Part shown: positions 1 through 10,980 of the stretch, one piece after another
How positions within the stretch are numbered: position 1 is the stretch's first letter
Layout: each line of letters begins with the position of its first letter
Source: Candidatus Omnitrophota bacterium
GTDB lineage: Bacteria > Omnitrophota > Gorgyraeia > Gygaellales > Profunditerraquicolaceae
NCBI GenBank assembly: GCA_028714595.1
Contig: JAQTMD010000007.1
Coordinates: forward strand, 1-19,830
Reading direction: 5' to 3'
DNA length: 19,830 bases
The notes under the pieces: model-generated
Told to the model about the DNA's origin: nothing
The model's input: the letters and a program-made list of their open reading frames with translations, nothing else
Databases searched by the model: none
Position numbers and translations under genes: made by a program

Positions 1-2284
<2,284 letters not shown>

Positions 2285-2285
<1 letters not shown>

Positions 2286-5200
2286 TGATAGAAAACACCC
2301 TGTTCGATAAACTTACGATCCGCCTGGCATCGCCGTCCGTGATCAGGTCATGGTCAAAGGGAGAAGTCAGGCGTGCCGAGACCATCAACTACCGTACGCT
2401 CAAGCCCGAGAAAGACGGCCTTTTCTGCGAACGTATATTCGGGCCGGTGCGCGACTGGGAGTGCAACTGCGGCAAGTACAAAGGGATCAAGTTCAAGGGC
2501 ATCACCTGCGACCGCTGCGGGGTCACCGTCGACCGTTCGTCGGTGCGCAGGGAGCGCATGGGCCACATCGAGTTGGCCGCGCCCGTTACCCACATCTGGT
2601 TCTTCAAAGTCGTGCCCAGCAGGATGTCGGCGCTCCTGGACATGTCTCTGCGCGACCTGGAAAAAGTCATCTATTACGAAGAATATGTGGTGGTCGATCC
2701 CGGCAATTCGCCGCTGAAGAAAAAAGAACTTTTATCCGAGGAGAAATTCCAGGAAGCGATGACCAAATACGCCGGCAAGTTCAAGGCCAAGATCGGCGCC
2801 GAGGCAGTGTATGAGCTGCTCAAAGAGCTGGACCTGGACGCTGCCTGCCGCAAGCTGCACCGTGACCTGGAAAAATCGAAAGAGGTCCTGGGCAGCCGCA
2901 AGTCCCTGAAGACCCTGAAGATCATCGAAGATTTCCGCAAGTCCGGCAACAAGCCCGAATGGATGGTGCTGGAGGCCTTGCCGGTCATCCCGCCCGACCT
3001 CAGGCCGCTCGTGCCCCTGGAGGGCGGCAGGTTTGCGACATCCGATTTGAACGACCTGTACCGCAGGGTGATCAACCGGAACAACCGTCTCAAAAAACTC
3101 ATAGAGCTGGCCGCGCCCGAGATCATCATCCGTAACGAAAAGCGCATGCTGCAGGAAGCGGTCGATGCGCTGATGGACAACGGCAGGCACGGCAGGGCGG
3201 TCGTGGGCGCCAACAACAGACCCCTGAAATCCCTGTCGGATATGCTCAAAGGCAAGCAGGGACGCTTCCGTCAGAACCTGCTCGGAAAGCGCGTCGATTA
3301 CTCGGGCCGTTCCGTCATCGTCGTCGGGCCTGAACTTGCGCTGCACGAGTGCGGGCTGCCCAAACAGATGGCGCTGGAGCTCTTTGAGCCGTTCATCATC
3401 AAGAAACTGAAAGAAAAGGGTTTTGTGCATACGATTAAGGGCGCGCGCCGCATGGTCGGCCACGGCAAAGTGGAAGTCTGGGATATCCTCGATGAAGTGA
3501 TCAAGGACCACCCCGTGCTGCTGAACCGCGCACCGACGCTGCACCGTTTGAGCATCCAGGCGTTCCAGCCGGTGCTGATCGAAGGCAAGGCTATCCGCAT
3601 ACATCCGCTGGTCTGCACCGGTTTTAACGCAGACTTTGACGGGGACCAGATGGCAGTGCATGTGCCGCTTTCGCTGGAGGCGCAGCTGGAGGCCAGGATC
3701 CTGATGCTCTCCGTGAACAATATCTTTTCCCCGGCGCACGGACGTCCCATCGTGACCTCGACGCAGGACATCGTGCTCGGCCTTTCGTATTTGACCAAGG
3801 AAAAGACCGGCGCACGGGGAGAGAACAAGGTCTTTTCGAACGTCGACGAAGTGCTCATCGCCAACGAGGACAATGCGGTCGATCTGCACGCGCGCATCAA
3901 GCTGCGCGTCTCCGGTATCTTCGACCTCGACGAGAAAAAACACATACCGGAAAAACACGTCATCACCACCACGCCCGGCAGGGTGATCTTCAATCAGGAA
4001 CTGCCGCAGGATTTCGGGTACGTCAACAAAGAACTGAACAAGGGCAATATCGGCAATATAGTCGCCGAATGTTACAAGCGCTTCGGCCACGCCCGTACCA
4101 TACAGCTCCTGGACGACTTGAAGAAGCTGGGATTCCGCATGGCCACCAAAGGCGGCATTTCGATCGGTATCGACGACCTGGTGATCCCGAAGGCCAAGCC
4201 CGAGGTCATCAAGGACGCCCGCGACGAGCTTGCCAAGATCGAGGACCAGTACCGTAAAGGCGCGGTCACCGCCAAGGAGCGCTCCAATAAGATCATCGAC
4301 GTCTGGACGCATGCGACCGACAAGATAACCGACATGCTGTTCAAGGAGATGACGCCGTTCAACCCGATATTCCTCATGGCCGATTCCGGGGCGCGCGGCT
4401 CAAAGCTGCAGGTCAGGCAGCTCTCCGGCATGCGCGGCCTCATGGCAAAGCCGTCGGGCGAGATCATCGAAAACCCCATCACCGCAAATTTCAAGGAAGG
4501 ACTGACGGTGCTCGAGTATTTCATTTCGGCGCACGGTGCGCGCAAGGGTCTGGCCGATACGGCTTTGAAGACGGCCGACGCAGGGTATCTGACGAGGCGT
4601 CTCGTGGACGTGGCCCAGGATAACATCATCTTTGAAGAGGACTGCGGCACCTTGAACGGCATCACCGTCGAGGCCATCACCGAAGGGAACGAGGTCGTCG
4701 TGCCTTTAAGCGAGCGCGTGGTCGGCCGCGTGGCGCTCGACAATATCGTGGACATCATTACCGACCAGGTCGTTGTCGAGCAGGGCCAGGAGATCAGCGA
4801 GGAAAAAGCCGAGATGATCGAGAAGCTCGGCGTGGAGAAGATCCGCATCCGGTCGGTCCTGACCTGCGAAGCCGAGCGCGGCGTCTGCATCAAGTGCTAC
4901 GGCAGGAACCTGGCGACCGGAAGGCTCGTGGAAATGGGAGAGGCCGTCGGCATCATCGCCGCACAGTCCATCGGGGAACCGGGCACGCAGCTGACGCTGC
5001 GCACCTTCCACATCGGCGGTACGGCATCCCGTATCATCGAGCAGTCGTTCATCAAGGCCAAGAACGCCGGCACGCTGAAGTACCATAACCTGCGCGTCGT
5101 CTCCAAAAAGAAGGAATTTGTCGTCCTGAACCGCAACGGCGCATTGAGCATCAATGACCGCGACGGCAGGGAACTGGAGCGTTACCTCATACCGCAGGGC

Positions 5201-6334
5201 GCCTTTATCTCCTTCAAGGATTCAGAGGACGTGGGCGAAGGCGTTTCGTTCGTGCGGTGGGACCCCTATACCGCTCCCATCCTTACGGAAGTCGGCGGTC
5301 ATGTCAGATACGAGGATTTGAAAGACGACGTGACCGTTGTCCAGGAATTAAACCCGGTTACCAAGATGACCGAACAGGTCGTCGTGGAGCATAAACAGGA
5401 ATTCCATCCCCAGATCATCATCCTTGACGATAAAAAAGAAGTCTCAGGGATCTATCCGATCCCCGTCGGCGCTCACATACTGGTCAAGGATTCATCGAGC
5501 GTCGAGGCAGGCGACCTCTTGGCGAAGATCCCGCGCGTCTCGATCAAGACCAGGGATATTACCGGAGGCCTCCCGCGCGTCGCCGAGCTCTTTGAGGCGC
5601 GCCGCCCGAAGGACCCCGCGGTCATCAGCGAAATCGACGGTTTCGTGGAATTCGGCCAGAACAAAAAGGGTCAGCGCGCGATCCTGGTCAAGTCGCCGAC
5701 CGGTATGGTCAGGGAATACATCATCCCGCACGGCAAGCACCCCAACGTGTACAAGGGCGACAAGGTCGCGGCCGGCCAGCAGCTGACCGACGGGCCCGTG
5801 GTCTTGCAGGACATCCTGCGCGTCTGCGGCGACAAGATCCTCCAGGAGTACCTCGTCAACGAGGTCCAGGAGGTCTACCGTCTCCAGGGCGTGCATATCA
5901 ACGACAAGCATATCGAGGTCATCATCAGGCAGATGCTGCGCAAGGTCAAGATTGAAGACCCCGGAGACGCGGACTTCCTGCCCATGCAGCAGGTCGACAA
6001 GATCGTCTTTCAGAAGGAAAACGCCCGGGTCATTAAAAAAGGCGGCAAGCCCGCCCAGGCAACGCCGCTTTTGCTGGGTATCACCAAGGCGTCGCTGACG
6101 ACCGACAGCTTTATCTCCGCTGCAAGCTTCCAGGAGACCACCCGCATGCTTACCGATGCGGCGGCCTCGGGAAAACACGACGACCTGCAGGGTTTAAAGG
6201 AGAACGTCATCGTGGGACACCTCATCCCGGCGGGAACGGGATTCTCGACGCACCGCGTGGTCGAGATCCAGAAACTCGCCGCAGAGAAGGCGGAACTTCA
6301 GGAGGCTGGCGCAGGAGCCAGTACAAAGGAATAG
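2285..6334 (+). CDS. rpoC: DNA-directed RNA polymerase subunit beta'
   Basis: This is the complete beta' subunit (1349 aa; E. coli 1407), the catalytic partner of RpoB. The N-terminal zinc site is C60, C62, C75 and C78. The Mg2+-binding loop is NADFDGD, with D450, D452 and D454. The second zinc site is C787, C861, C868 and C871. The trigger loop has R906 and H909 (E. coli R933, H936), with Leu905 where E. coli has Met932. About 180 residues lie between the trigger-loop HIGG (to residue 912) and DITGGLPRV (from 1091), a length matching the SI3 insertion of Gram-negative polymerases. The ATG overlaps the rpoB stop by one base and has GGAGAAGG seven bases upstream. Only three bases separate its stop from rpsL, so it is probably cotranscribed with the str genes. 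No frameshift or missing catalytic residue was seen. Confidence 0.99.
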
Positions 6335-6337
6335 TCT

Positions 6338-6721
6338 ATGCCGACGATCAATCAACTGATACGAATGGGAAGGCTGGCGAAACGCAAGAGCACGAAATCA
6401 CCGGCGCTCAAAGGCTGTCCGCAGCGCAGAGGCGTCTGCATCCAGGTCAGGACCATGACGCCGAAGAAACCTAACTCGGCGCTGCGCAAGATCGCCAGGG
6501 TCCGGCTTACCACCGGGATCGAAGTGACTTCCTATATCCCCGGGGAAGGCCATAATCTGCAGGAGCACTCGATCGTCCTGGTGCGCGGCGGGAGGGTCAA
6601 GGACCTGCCCGGCGTGCGGTATCATATCGTCCGCGGTACTCTCGATGCTGCGGGAGTCAACCAGCGGAAGAAATCCCGTTCGAAGTACGGGGCCAAACGT
6701 CAGAAGGAAACTGCGAAATGA
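6338..6721 (+). CDS. rpsL: 30S ribosomal protein S12
   Basis: S12 (127 aa) sits at the interface side of the 30S decoding centre and takes part in codon-anticodon proofreading. The start MPTINQLIR, the TPKKPNSALRK loop and GGRVKDLPGVRYH are diagnostic. Lys43 and Lys88, classic sites of streptomycin-resistance mutations, are wild type. Asp89 is the position methylthiolated by RimO in organisms that have that enzyme. AAAGGA lies seven bases before the ATG, three bases after the rpoC stop. No L7Ae-like gene lies between rpoC and rpsL, unlike in Bacillus. The stop overlaps the rpsG start (ATGA). The C-terminus is basic and slightly longer than in E. coli. Confidence 0.99.
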   Translation: MPTINQLIRMGRLAKRKSTKSPALKGCPQRRGVCIQVRTMTPKKPNSALRKIARVRLTTGIEVTSYIPGEGHNLQEHSIVLVRGGRVKDLPGVRYHIVRGTLDAAGVNQRKKSRSKYGAKRQKETAK

Positions 6722-7188
6722 GACGAAGACACGTATTCAAGAGAGAGCTGGTAGCCGACCCGAAATTCAGTTCCAAGGTTGTCGGAAAATTCATCAATAT
6801 GGTCATGGTCAAGGGGAAAAAGGCCGTCGCGGAACGGATCGTCTACAATGCCTTCGAGAAGGTGAAGACCGTGCTCAACGAACCCGACGCCCTCAAGATA
6901 TTTCATAAGGCTATCGATAATGTCCGGCCGCGCCTGGAGGTTAAGCCCCGCAGGGTCGGCGGCGCGACATACCAGGTGCCCATTGAAGTGAAACAGGAAC
7001 GGGGCTCGTCCATTGCGCTGCGCTGGATCAGGGATTACGCCAAGTCGCGCAAGGGCAAGTCCATGGAAGACAAGCTTGCCGACGAGATTATCTCGGCTTA
7101 CAAGGGCGAGGGTTCGGCGATCAAGAAACGGGACGATACGCACAAGATGGCCGAGGCGAACAAGGCCTTCGCGCACTTCCGCTGGTAA
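6718..7188 (+). CDS. rpsG: 30S ribosomal protein S7
   Basis: S7 (156 aa) nucleates assembly of the 30S head and contacts tRNA at the E site. The N-terminal MRRRHVFKR, the NVRPRLEVKPRRVGGATYQV stretch (bases 6919-6978) and the C-terminal KMAEANKAFAHFRW are typical of the family, and the length is normal. The start overlaps the rpsL stop by four bases (ATGA), with AGAAGGAA upstream inside rpsL, so translation is probably coupled. In E. coli S7 represses its own operon by binding the rpsL-rpsG intergenic mRNA. Here that spacer does not exist, so the same mechanism cannot work unchanged (inference). Confidence 0.99.
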   Translation: MRRRHVFKRELVADPKFSSKVVGKFINMVMVKGKKAVAERIVYNAFEKVKTVLNEPDALKIFHKAIDNVRPRLEVKPRRVGGATYQVPIEVKQERGSSIALRWIRDYAKSRKGKSMEDKLADEIISAYKGEGSAIKKRDDTHKMAEANKAFAHFRW

Positions 7189-7216
7189 AACAGAAGGTTT
7201 TACACCAAACCATTAT

Positions 7217-9313
7217 ATGACCAAGAGCGCGTTAGACAATTTGAGGAACATCGGTATCATAGCGCACATCGACGCAGGCAAGACCACGACCAGCGAGCGT
7301 ATCCTGTATTATACCGGGCGTTCCTACAAGATCGGCGAGGTCAACGACGGCACCGCAGTCATGGACTGGATGGTACAGGAACAGGAACGCGGTATCACGA
7401 TCACCGCTGCCGCTACTACGTGTCACTGGAAGGACCATACGATCAACCTGATCGACACGCCCGGCCACGTGGATTTTACCGTCGAAGTCGAGCGATCGCT
7501 GAAAGTCCTTGACGGCGCCGTAGTCATCTTCTGCGGCGTGGGCGGGGTGGAACCGCAGTCAGAGACCGTCTGGCGTCAGGCCGACCGCTACAATGTTCCC
7601 CGGATCGCCTTCGTCAATAAAATGGACCGTGCTGCCAGCAATTTCTATGAAACACTCGACCAGATACGAAAACGCCTCGGTGCGAACGCCGCCGCCATAC
7701 AATTGCCCTACGGCGAGGAAGAGAATTTTAAAGGCATAGTCGACCTCACTGCCATGAAGCTGCATATCTACAAAGACGACCTGGGCAGAGACATCGAGAT
7801 GCAGGATATCCCGGAGGAATTCAGGGAGAAGGCCGCGCACTATCACAATGAGCTGGTCGAGAAGCTTGCCGAAGTCGATGACTTTTGCATGGAGAAGTTT
7901 TTACAGGGCAAGGCCCTGACTATGCCTGAGCTGCGCGCGGCCATCCGCCGCACGGTCATCGCCAATAAGTTCACGCCGGTGCTCTGCGGGTCATCCTTCA
8001 AGAACAAGGGTACCCAGTTCCTGCTTGATGCGATCGTGGATTTCCTTCCGTCTCCAAAAGACCTGCCGCCGATCAAGGGGACGAATCCCAAGACGGGGTC
8101 GTTTGAAGAGATCCTGCCGAACGAAAAAGCCCCGTTCTGCGCGCTGTGTTTTAAGGTGGCGACCGATCCGTTCGTGGGAAGGCTTAATTATATCCGGGTG
8201 TACTCCGGTTCGATTGCCAGCGGCAGCTATATTTATAATGCCTCGCGCCGCGAGAAAGAGCGCGTGGCTAAGATCGTGCGCATGCACGCCAACCGCCAGG
8301 AGATAATCGATAAGGTCATCTGCGGGGACATCGCAGCGCTCGTCGGCCTCAAAGAGACCAAGACCGGAGAGACACTGTGCGATGAGAAGACCCCGATTCT
8401 CGTAGAAGCGATGAAGTTCCCCGAGCCTGTCATTCAGCAGGCGATCGAACCGGCGGCAAAGAACGACCAGCAAAAACTGGGCATGGCATTGCATAAATTA
8501 ATGGAAGAAGATCCGTCGTTCCGCGTCAATTATAACCAGGAGACGGGACAGACGGTCATGAGCGGCATGGGACAGCTGCACCTGGAAGTCATCGCCGACC
8601 GCTTGAAGCGTGAGTTCAGCGTCAACGTACAGGTCGGTTTCCCCGAGGTCGCTTACCGCGAGACGCTTACGAAAAAGGTCAACGCCACCGGAAAGTTTAT
8701 CCAGCAGTCCGGCGGCCGCGGCCAGTACGGCCATACGGTGATGGAAATCGAACCGCAGGAAACCCCGGGTACCGGCGTCACCTTCGAGAACAAGATCAAG
8801 GGAGGCGCCATCCCGCTGGAATTCATTTCTTCGGTAAAACAGGGAGTTTTTGAAGCCGTTAAAAGCGGCGTCCTGGCGGGCTATCCGGTGACCGACATCA
8901 AGGTTACGCTGGTCGACGGATCGTATCACGAGGTAGATTCTTCCGAGATGGCATTTAAGATGGCCGCGGGCATGGCGCTCTCCGACGGCCTGCGCAAGGG
9001 CCATTCAATTCTCCTTGAGCCGATCATGGACATGGAGATCACCGTGCCCGAAGAATACATGGGGCAGGTCATCGGAGACCTGAGTTCACGCCGCGCGAAG
9101 ATTGCTTCCATCGGTTCGCGGGCAAACGTGAGGACGATCAGGGCCGATGTGCCGCTGGCTGAGATTTTTAATTATGCGACGGTCCTTCGGTCGCTTACCC
9201 AGGGACGCGCATCCTACACAATGGAGCCCTCGTTTTACGCCGAGGTGCCTTCACATATAGCGAAAGAGATCGTTTCGGGGTACGGTTCGGCAGGGATAAC
9301 CCGAAAGGGCTAA
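7217..9313 (+). CDS. fusA: translation elongation factor G
   Basis: EF-G (698 aa) is the GTPase that drives tRNA-mRNA translocation and, with RRF, ribosome recycling. The G domain has G1 AHIDAGKT (16-23), G2 RGITI (58-62), G3 DTPGH (80-84) and G4 NKMD (134-137). Domain IV carries the conserved tip DGSYHEVDSSEMAFKMAAG, and domain V ends with RASYTMEPSFYAEVP. All are intact and the length is normal, so this is a canonical EF-G. The frame stays open upstream to 7013 inside rpsG, but family alignment puts the start at 7217 (MTKSALDNLRNIGI) and no other start codon lies between the rpsG stop and this ATG. There is no well-placed Shine-Dalgarno: the nearest GAAGG is 19 bases upstream. Confidence 0.98.
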   Translation: MTKSALDNLRNIGIIAHIDAGKTTTSERILYYTGRSYKIGEVNDGTAVMDWMVQEQERGITITAAATTCHWKDHTINLIDTPGHVDFTVEVERSLKVLDGAVVIFCGVGGVEPQSETVWRQADRYNVPRIAFVNKMDRAASNFYETLDQIRKRLGANAAAIQLPYGEEENFKGIVDLTAMKLHIYKDDLGRDIEMQDIPEEFREKAAHYHNELVEKLAEVDDFCMEKFLQGKALTMPELRAAIRRTVIANKFTPVLCGSSFKNKGTQFLLDAIVDFLPSPKDLPPIKGTNPKTGSFEEILPNEKAPFCALCFKVATDPFVGRLNYIRVYSGSIASGSYIYNASRREKERVAKIVRMHANRQEIIDKVICGDIAALVGLKETKTGETLCDEKTPILVEAMKFPEPVIQQAIEPAAKNDQQKLGMALHKLMEEDPSFRVNYNQETGQTVMSGMGQLHLEVIADRLKREFSVNVQVGFPEVAYRETLTKKVNATGKFIQQSGGRGQYGHTVMEIEPQETPGTGVTFENKIKGGAIPLEFISSVKQGVFEAVKSGVLAGYPVTDIKVTLVDGSYHEVDSSEMAFKMAAGMALSDGLRKGHSILLEPIMDMEITVPEEYMGQVIGDLSSRRAKIASIGSRANVRTIRADVPLAEIFNYATVLRSLTQGRASYTMEPSFYAEVPSHIAKEIVSGYGSAGITRKG

Positions 9314-9323
9314 CAAAATATCG

Positions 9324-9331
9324 GGAGGTGA
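9324..9331 (+). promoter_or_regulatory. Near-perfect Shine-Dalgarno of tuf
   Basis: GGAGGTGA matches the usual 16S anti-Shine-Dalgarno over eight bases and is the strongest ribosome binding site in the window. Its GGAGG core is six bases from the ATG at 9335 but only three from the ATG at 9332, which favours 9335 as the start. It fits the very high expression expected for EF-Tu and contrasts with the weak sites before fusA and rpsJ. Confidence 0.85.
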
Positions 9332-9334
9332 ATG

Positions 9335-10540
9335 ATGGCTAAGGAAAAGTTTGTAAGGACAAAACCGCACGTCAACATCGGGACCATCGGGCATATCGAC
9401 CATGGAAAGACGACTCTGACCGCTGCTATCACCCATGTTCTTGCAAAGCTGGGCAGGGCGACGGCAAAAGAGTATGCTGACATTGCCAAAGGCGGCACCG
9501 TCAGAGACGATTCGAAGATCGTCACCATCTCGGTCTCCCACGTCGAATATGAAAGCGAGACCCGTCATTACGCCCATATCGACTGCCCCGGCCATGCCGA
9601 CTATATCAAGAACATGATCACCGGCGCCGCCCAGATGGACGGAGCAATCCTTGTCGTTTCCGCAGCCGACGGCCCCATGCCCCAGACCAGAGAGCACATA
9701 CTCCTGGCGCGTCAGGTCAACGTCCCGGCAATGGTGGTCTTTTTGAACAAGATCGATCTGGTCACCGACAACGAGCTCCTTGATCTGGTGGAGATGGAAG
9801 TCCGGGAACTCCTGACCAAATACGGCTATCCGGGTGACAAGACGCCGATCATCCGCGGCAGCTCGGCCAAGGCGCTGGCTGCGGCCAATGACCCGAACTC
9901 GCCGGACTGCAAACCGATCCTGGACCTCATCAAGGCCTGCGACGAATTCATCCCGCAGCCGGTGCGCGAACTCGACAAGCCGCTGTTGATGGCTGTCGAA
10001 GACGTGTTCACCATCGAAGGCCGCGGTACCGTGGGTACCGGCAGGATCGAACGCGGCAAGGTCATCCTCAACCAGGAAGTCGAGATCGTCGGCCTTCGGC
10101 CTGAGCCGAAAAAGACCGTCGTCACCGGCATCGAGATGTTCCGCAAGATGCTCGACGAAGGCCAGGCCGGCGACAACGTCGGGCTCCTCTTGCGCGGCGT
10201 GGATAAGGATTCTATCGAGCGCGGCATGGTCATCGCCGCACCGAAGTCCATTACCCCGCATACCAAGTTCAAGGCGCAGATCTACATCCTGACCAAGGAA
10301 GAGGGCGGCCGCCACACGCCGTTCTTCAAAGGATACCGTCCGCAGTTCTATTTCCGCACCACGGACGTTACCGGGGCGGTCACGCTCCCGGAGGGAGTGG
10401 AAATGGTCATGCCGGGCGACAACATCAACCTCGAAGTGGAACTCATCACCCCCATCGCCATGGAGAAGGAATCGCGTTTCGCCATCCGGGAGGGCGGCCA
10501 TACCGTCGGCGCGGGAGTCGTTACCGAAGTCATCGCCTAG
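9335..10540 (+). CDS. tuf: translation elongation factor Tu, variant switch I
   Basis: EF-Tu (401 aa) delivers aminoacyl-tRNA to the ribosomal A site as a GTP complex. It has G1 GHIDHGKT (19-26), G3 DCPGH with catalytic His87, G4 NKID (138-141), domain II GRGTVGTGRIERG, and the domain III stretch GGRHTPFFKGYRPQFYFRTT. Switch I is unusual: the near-universal RGITI is replaced by KIVTI (61-65), preceded by GGTVRDD. Thr64 keeps the Mg2+-coordinating threonine. The neighbouring EF-G has a normal RGITI. An ATG also occurs at 9332, but 9335 (MAKEKF) matches the family and lies six bases after GGAGG. Only one tuf is visible; a second copy elsewhere cannot be excluded. Confidence 0.98.
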   Translation: MAKEKFVRTKPHVNIGTIGHIDHGKTTLTAAITHVLAKLGRATAKEYADIAKGGTVRDDSKIVTISVSHVEYESETRHYAHIDCPGHADYIKNMITGAAQMDGAILVVSAADGPMPQTREHILLARQVNVPAMVVFLNKIDLVTDNELLDLVEMEVRELLTKYGYPGDKTPIIRGSSAKALAAANDPNSPDCKPILDLIKACDEFIPQPVRELDKPLLMAVEDVFTIEGRGTVGTGRIERGKVILNQEVEIVGLRPEPKKTVVTGIEMFRKMLDEGQAGDNVGLLLRGVDKDSIERGMVIAAPKSITPHTKFKAQIYILTKEEGGRHTPFFKGYRPQFYFRTTDVTGAVTLPEGVEMVMPGDNINLEVELITPIAMEKESRFAIREGGHTVGAGVVTEVIA

Positions 10541-10542
10541 GC

Positions 10543-10555
10543 CGGCTCGTAGCCG
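10543..10555 (+). other. Small hairpin in the tuf-rpsJ gap
   Basis: CGGCT and AGCCG form a perfect five-base-pair, GC-rich stem with a three-base loop, starting two bases after the tuf stop. No T-run follows, so it does not look like an intrinsic terminator. It could protect an mRNA end or be chance. The rest of the 52-base gap is unstructured by eye and becomes A-rich before rpsJ. Confidence 0.35.
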
Positions 10556-10592
10556 ACCGCGGCAAGATCCAAAACCGTTCATTTGAAAAAAG

Positions 10593-10892
10593 ATGCAGAA
10601 GATACGGATAAAACTAAAAGCATACGACCATAGACTTCTTGACCAGGCAACGGGCGAGATCGTCGAGGCTGCCAAGCGCACAGGTGCCAAGATTTCCGGG
10701 CCCCTGCCGCTGCCGACGAAAAAAGAAATCTATACGGTCCTGCGTTCGCCGGTGATCGATAAAAAATCACGCGAGCAGTTTCAATTGGCCACGCACAAGC
10801 GGCTCATCGGGATTCTGGAGCCCACGTCGAAGACCATTGATGCGCTGCGTAAGCTGAACCTCCCTGCGGGCGTAGACGTCGAAATAAAATAA
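10593..10892 (+). CDS. rpsJ: 30S ribosomal protein S10 (NusE)
   Basis: S10 (99 aa) belongs to the 30S head and is also the antitermination factor NusE, which partners NusB and NusG. MQKIRIKLKAYDHRLLDQAT, AAKRTGAKISGPLPLPTKKE, THKRLIGILEP and the end PAGVDVEIK identify it, with normal length. It opens the S10 group. It follows tuf after 52 bases and precedes rplC by 84 bases, the two largest gaps in the window. Only an A-rich GAAAAAAG precedes the ATG, so no real Shine-Dalgarno is present, yet the start matches the family exactly. These features suggest initiation or regulation here differs from the rest of the cluster (inference). Confidence 0.99.
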   Translation: MQKIRIKLKAYDHRLLDQATGEIVEAAKRTGAKISGPLPLPTKKEIYTVLRSPVIDKKSREQFQLATHKRLIGILEPTSKTIDALRKLNLPAGVDVEIK

Positions 10893-10976
10893 AAAGCGTC
10901 GCTTCGCTGCGTCCGCTATTTTCGTTTATCGAACGGGGATAGGGGACTCAACGGGCACAGCGCCATACATGAAACT
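10893..10976 (+). promoter_or_regulatory. rpsJ-rplC intergenic region, possible leader or regulatory site
   Basis: At 84 bases this is the longest non-coding stretch in the window. AGCG (10895-10898) can pair with CGCT at 10905-10908 or at 10914-10917. The latter pairing can be extended by AAAA (10891-10894, overlapping the rpsJ stop) against TTTT (10919-10922) with one bulged A. Downstream are three G-runs of 4, 4 and 3 (10935-10938, 10942-10945, 10953-10955). No Shine-Dalgarno precedes rplC. The T-run is too short and the stem too weak for a confident terminator. It could be an L4-type autoregulatory target moved to this position, but that is speculation from position and folding alone. Confidence 0.35.
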
Positions 10977-10980
10977 ATGA
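10969..10980 (+). other. Three-codon mini-ORF overlapping the rplC start
   Basis: ATG AAA CTA TGA (Met-Lys-Leu-stop) ends in an ATGA overlap with the rplC ATG at 10977. No Shine-Dalgarno precedes either start. A ribosome ending here would sit on the rplC start, so re-initiation is possible, but chance occurrence is quite likely. Confidence 0.2.

Noticed and set aside
2732..4312. Long antisense open frame (526 codons) opposite rpoC
   Set aside because: It is the mirror of the strongly biased rpoC codons; its translation resembles no protein family I know, and rpoC itself is fully conserved here.
5425..5445. TTGACG within rpoC as a possible internal promoter
   Set aside because: The adjacent ATAAAA is immediately after it rather than 16-18 bases away, and no suitable -10 follows at the right distance.
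7013..7216. N-terminal extension of fusA starting inside rpsG
   Set aside because: The extra residues are Arg/Ser-rich out-of-frame rpsG sequence; EF-G homology begins at MTKSALDNLRNIG.
9251..10690. Long antisense open frame (479 codons) spanning all of tuf
   Set aside because: A codon-bias shadow of fusA end, tuf and rpsJ; low-complexity His/Asp/Arg-rich translation with no domain.
10935..10955. G-quadruplex in the rpsJ-rplC gap
   Set aside because: Only three runs of three or more G are present; a fourth run is missing, so a stable three-layer quadruplex is not supported.
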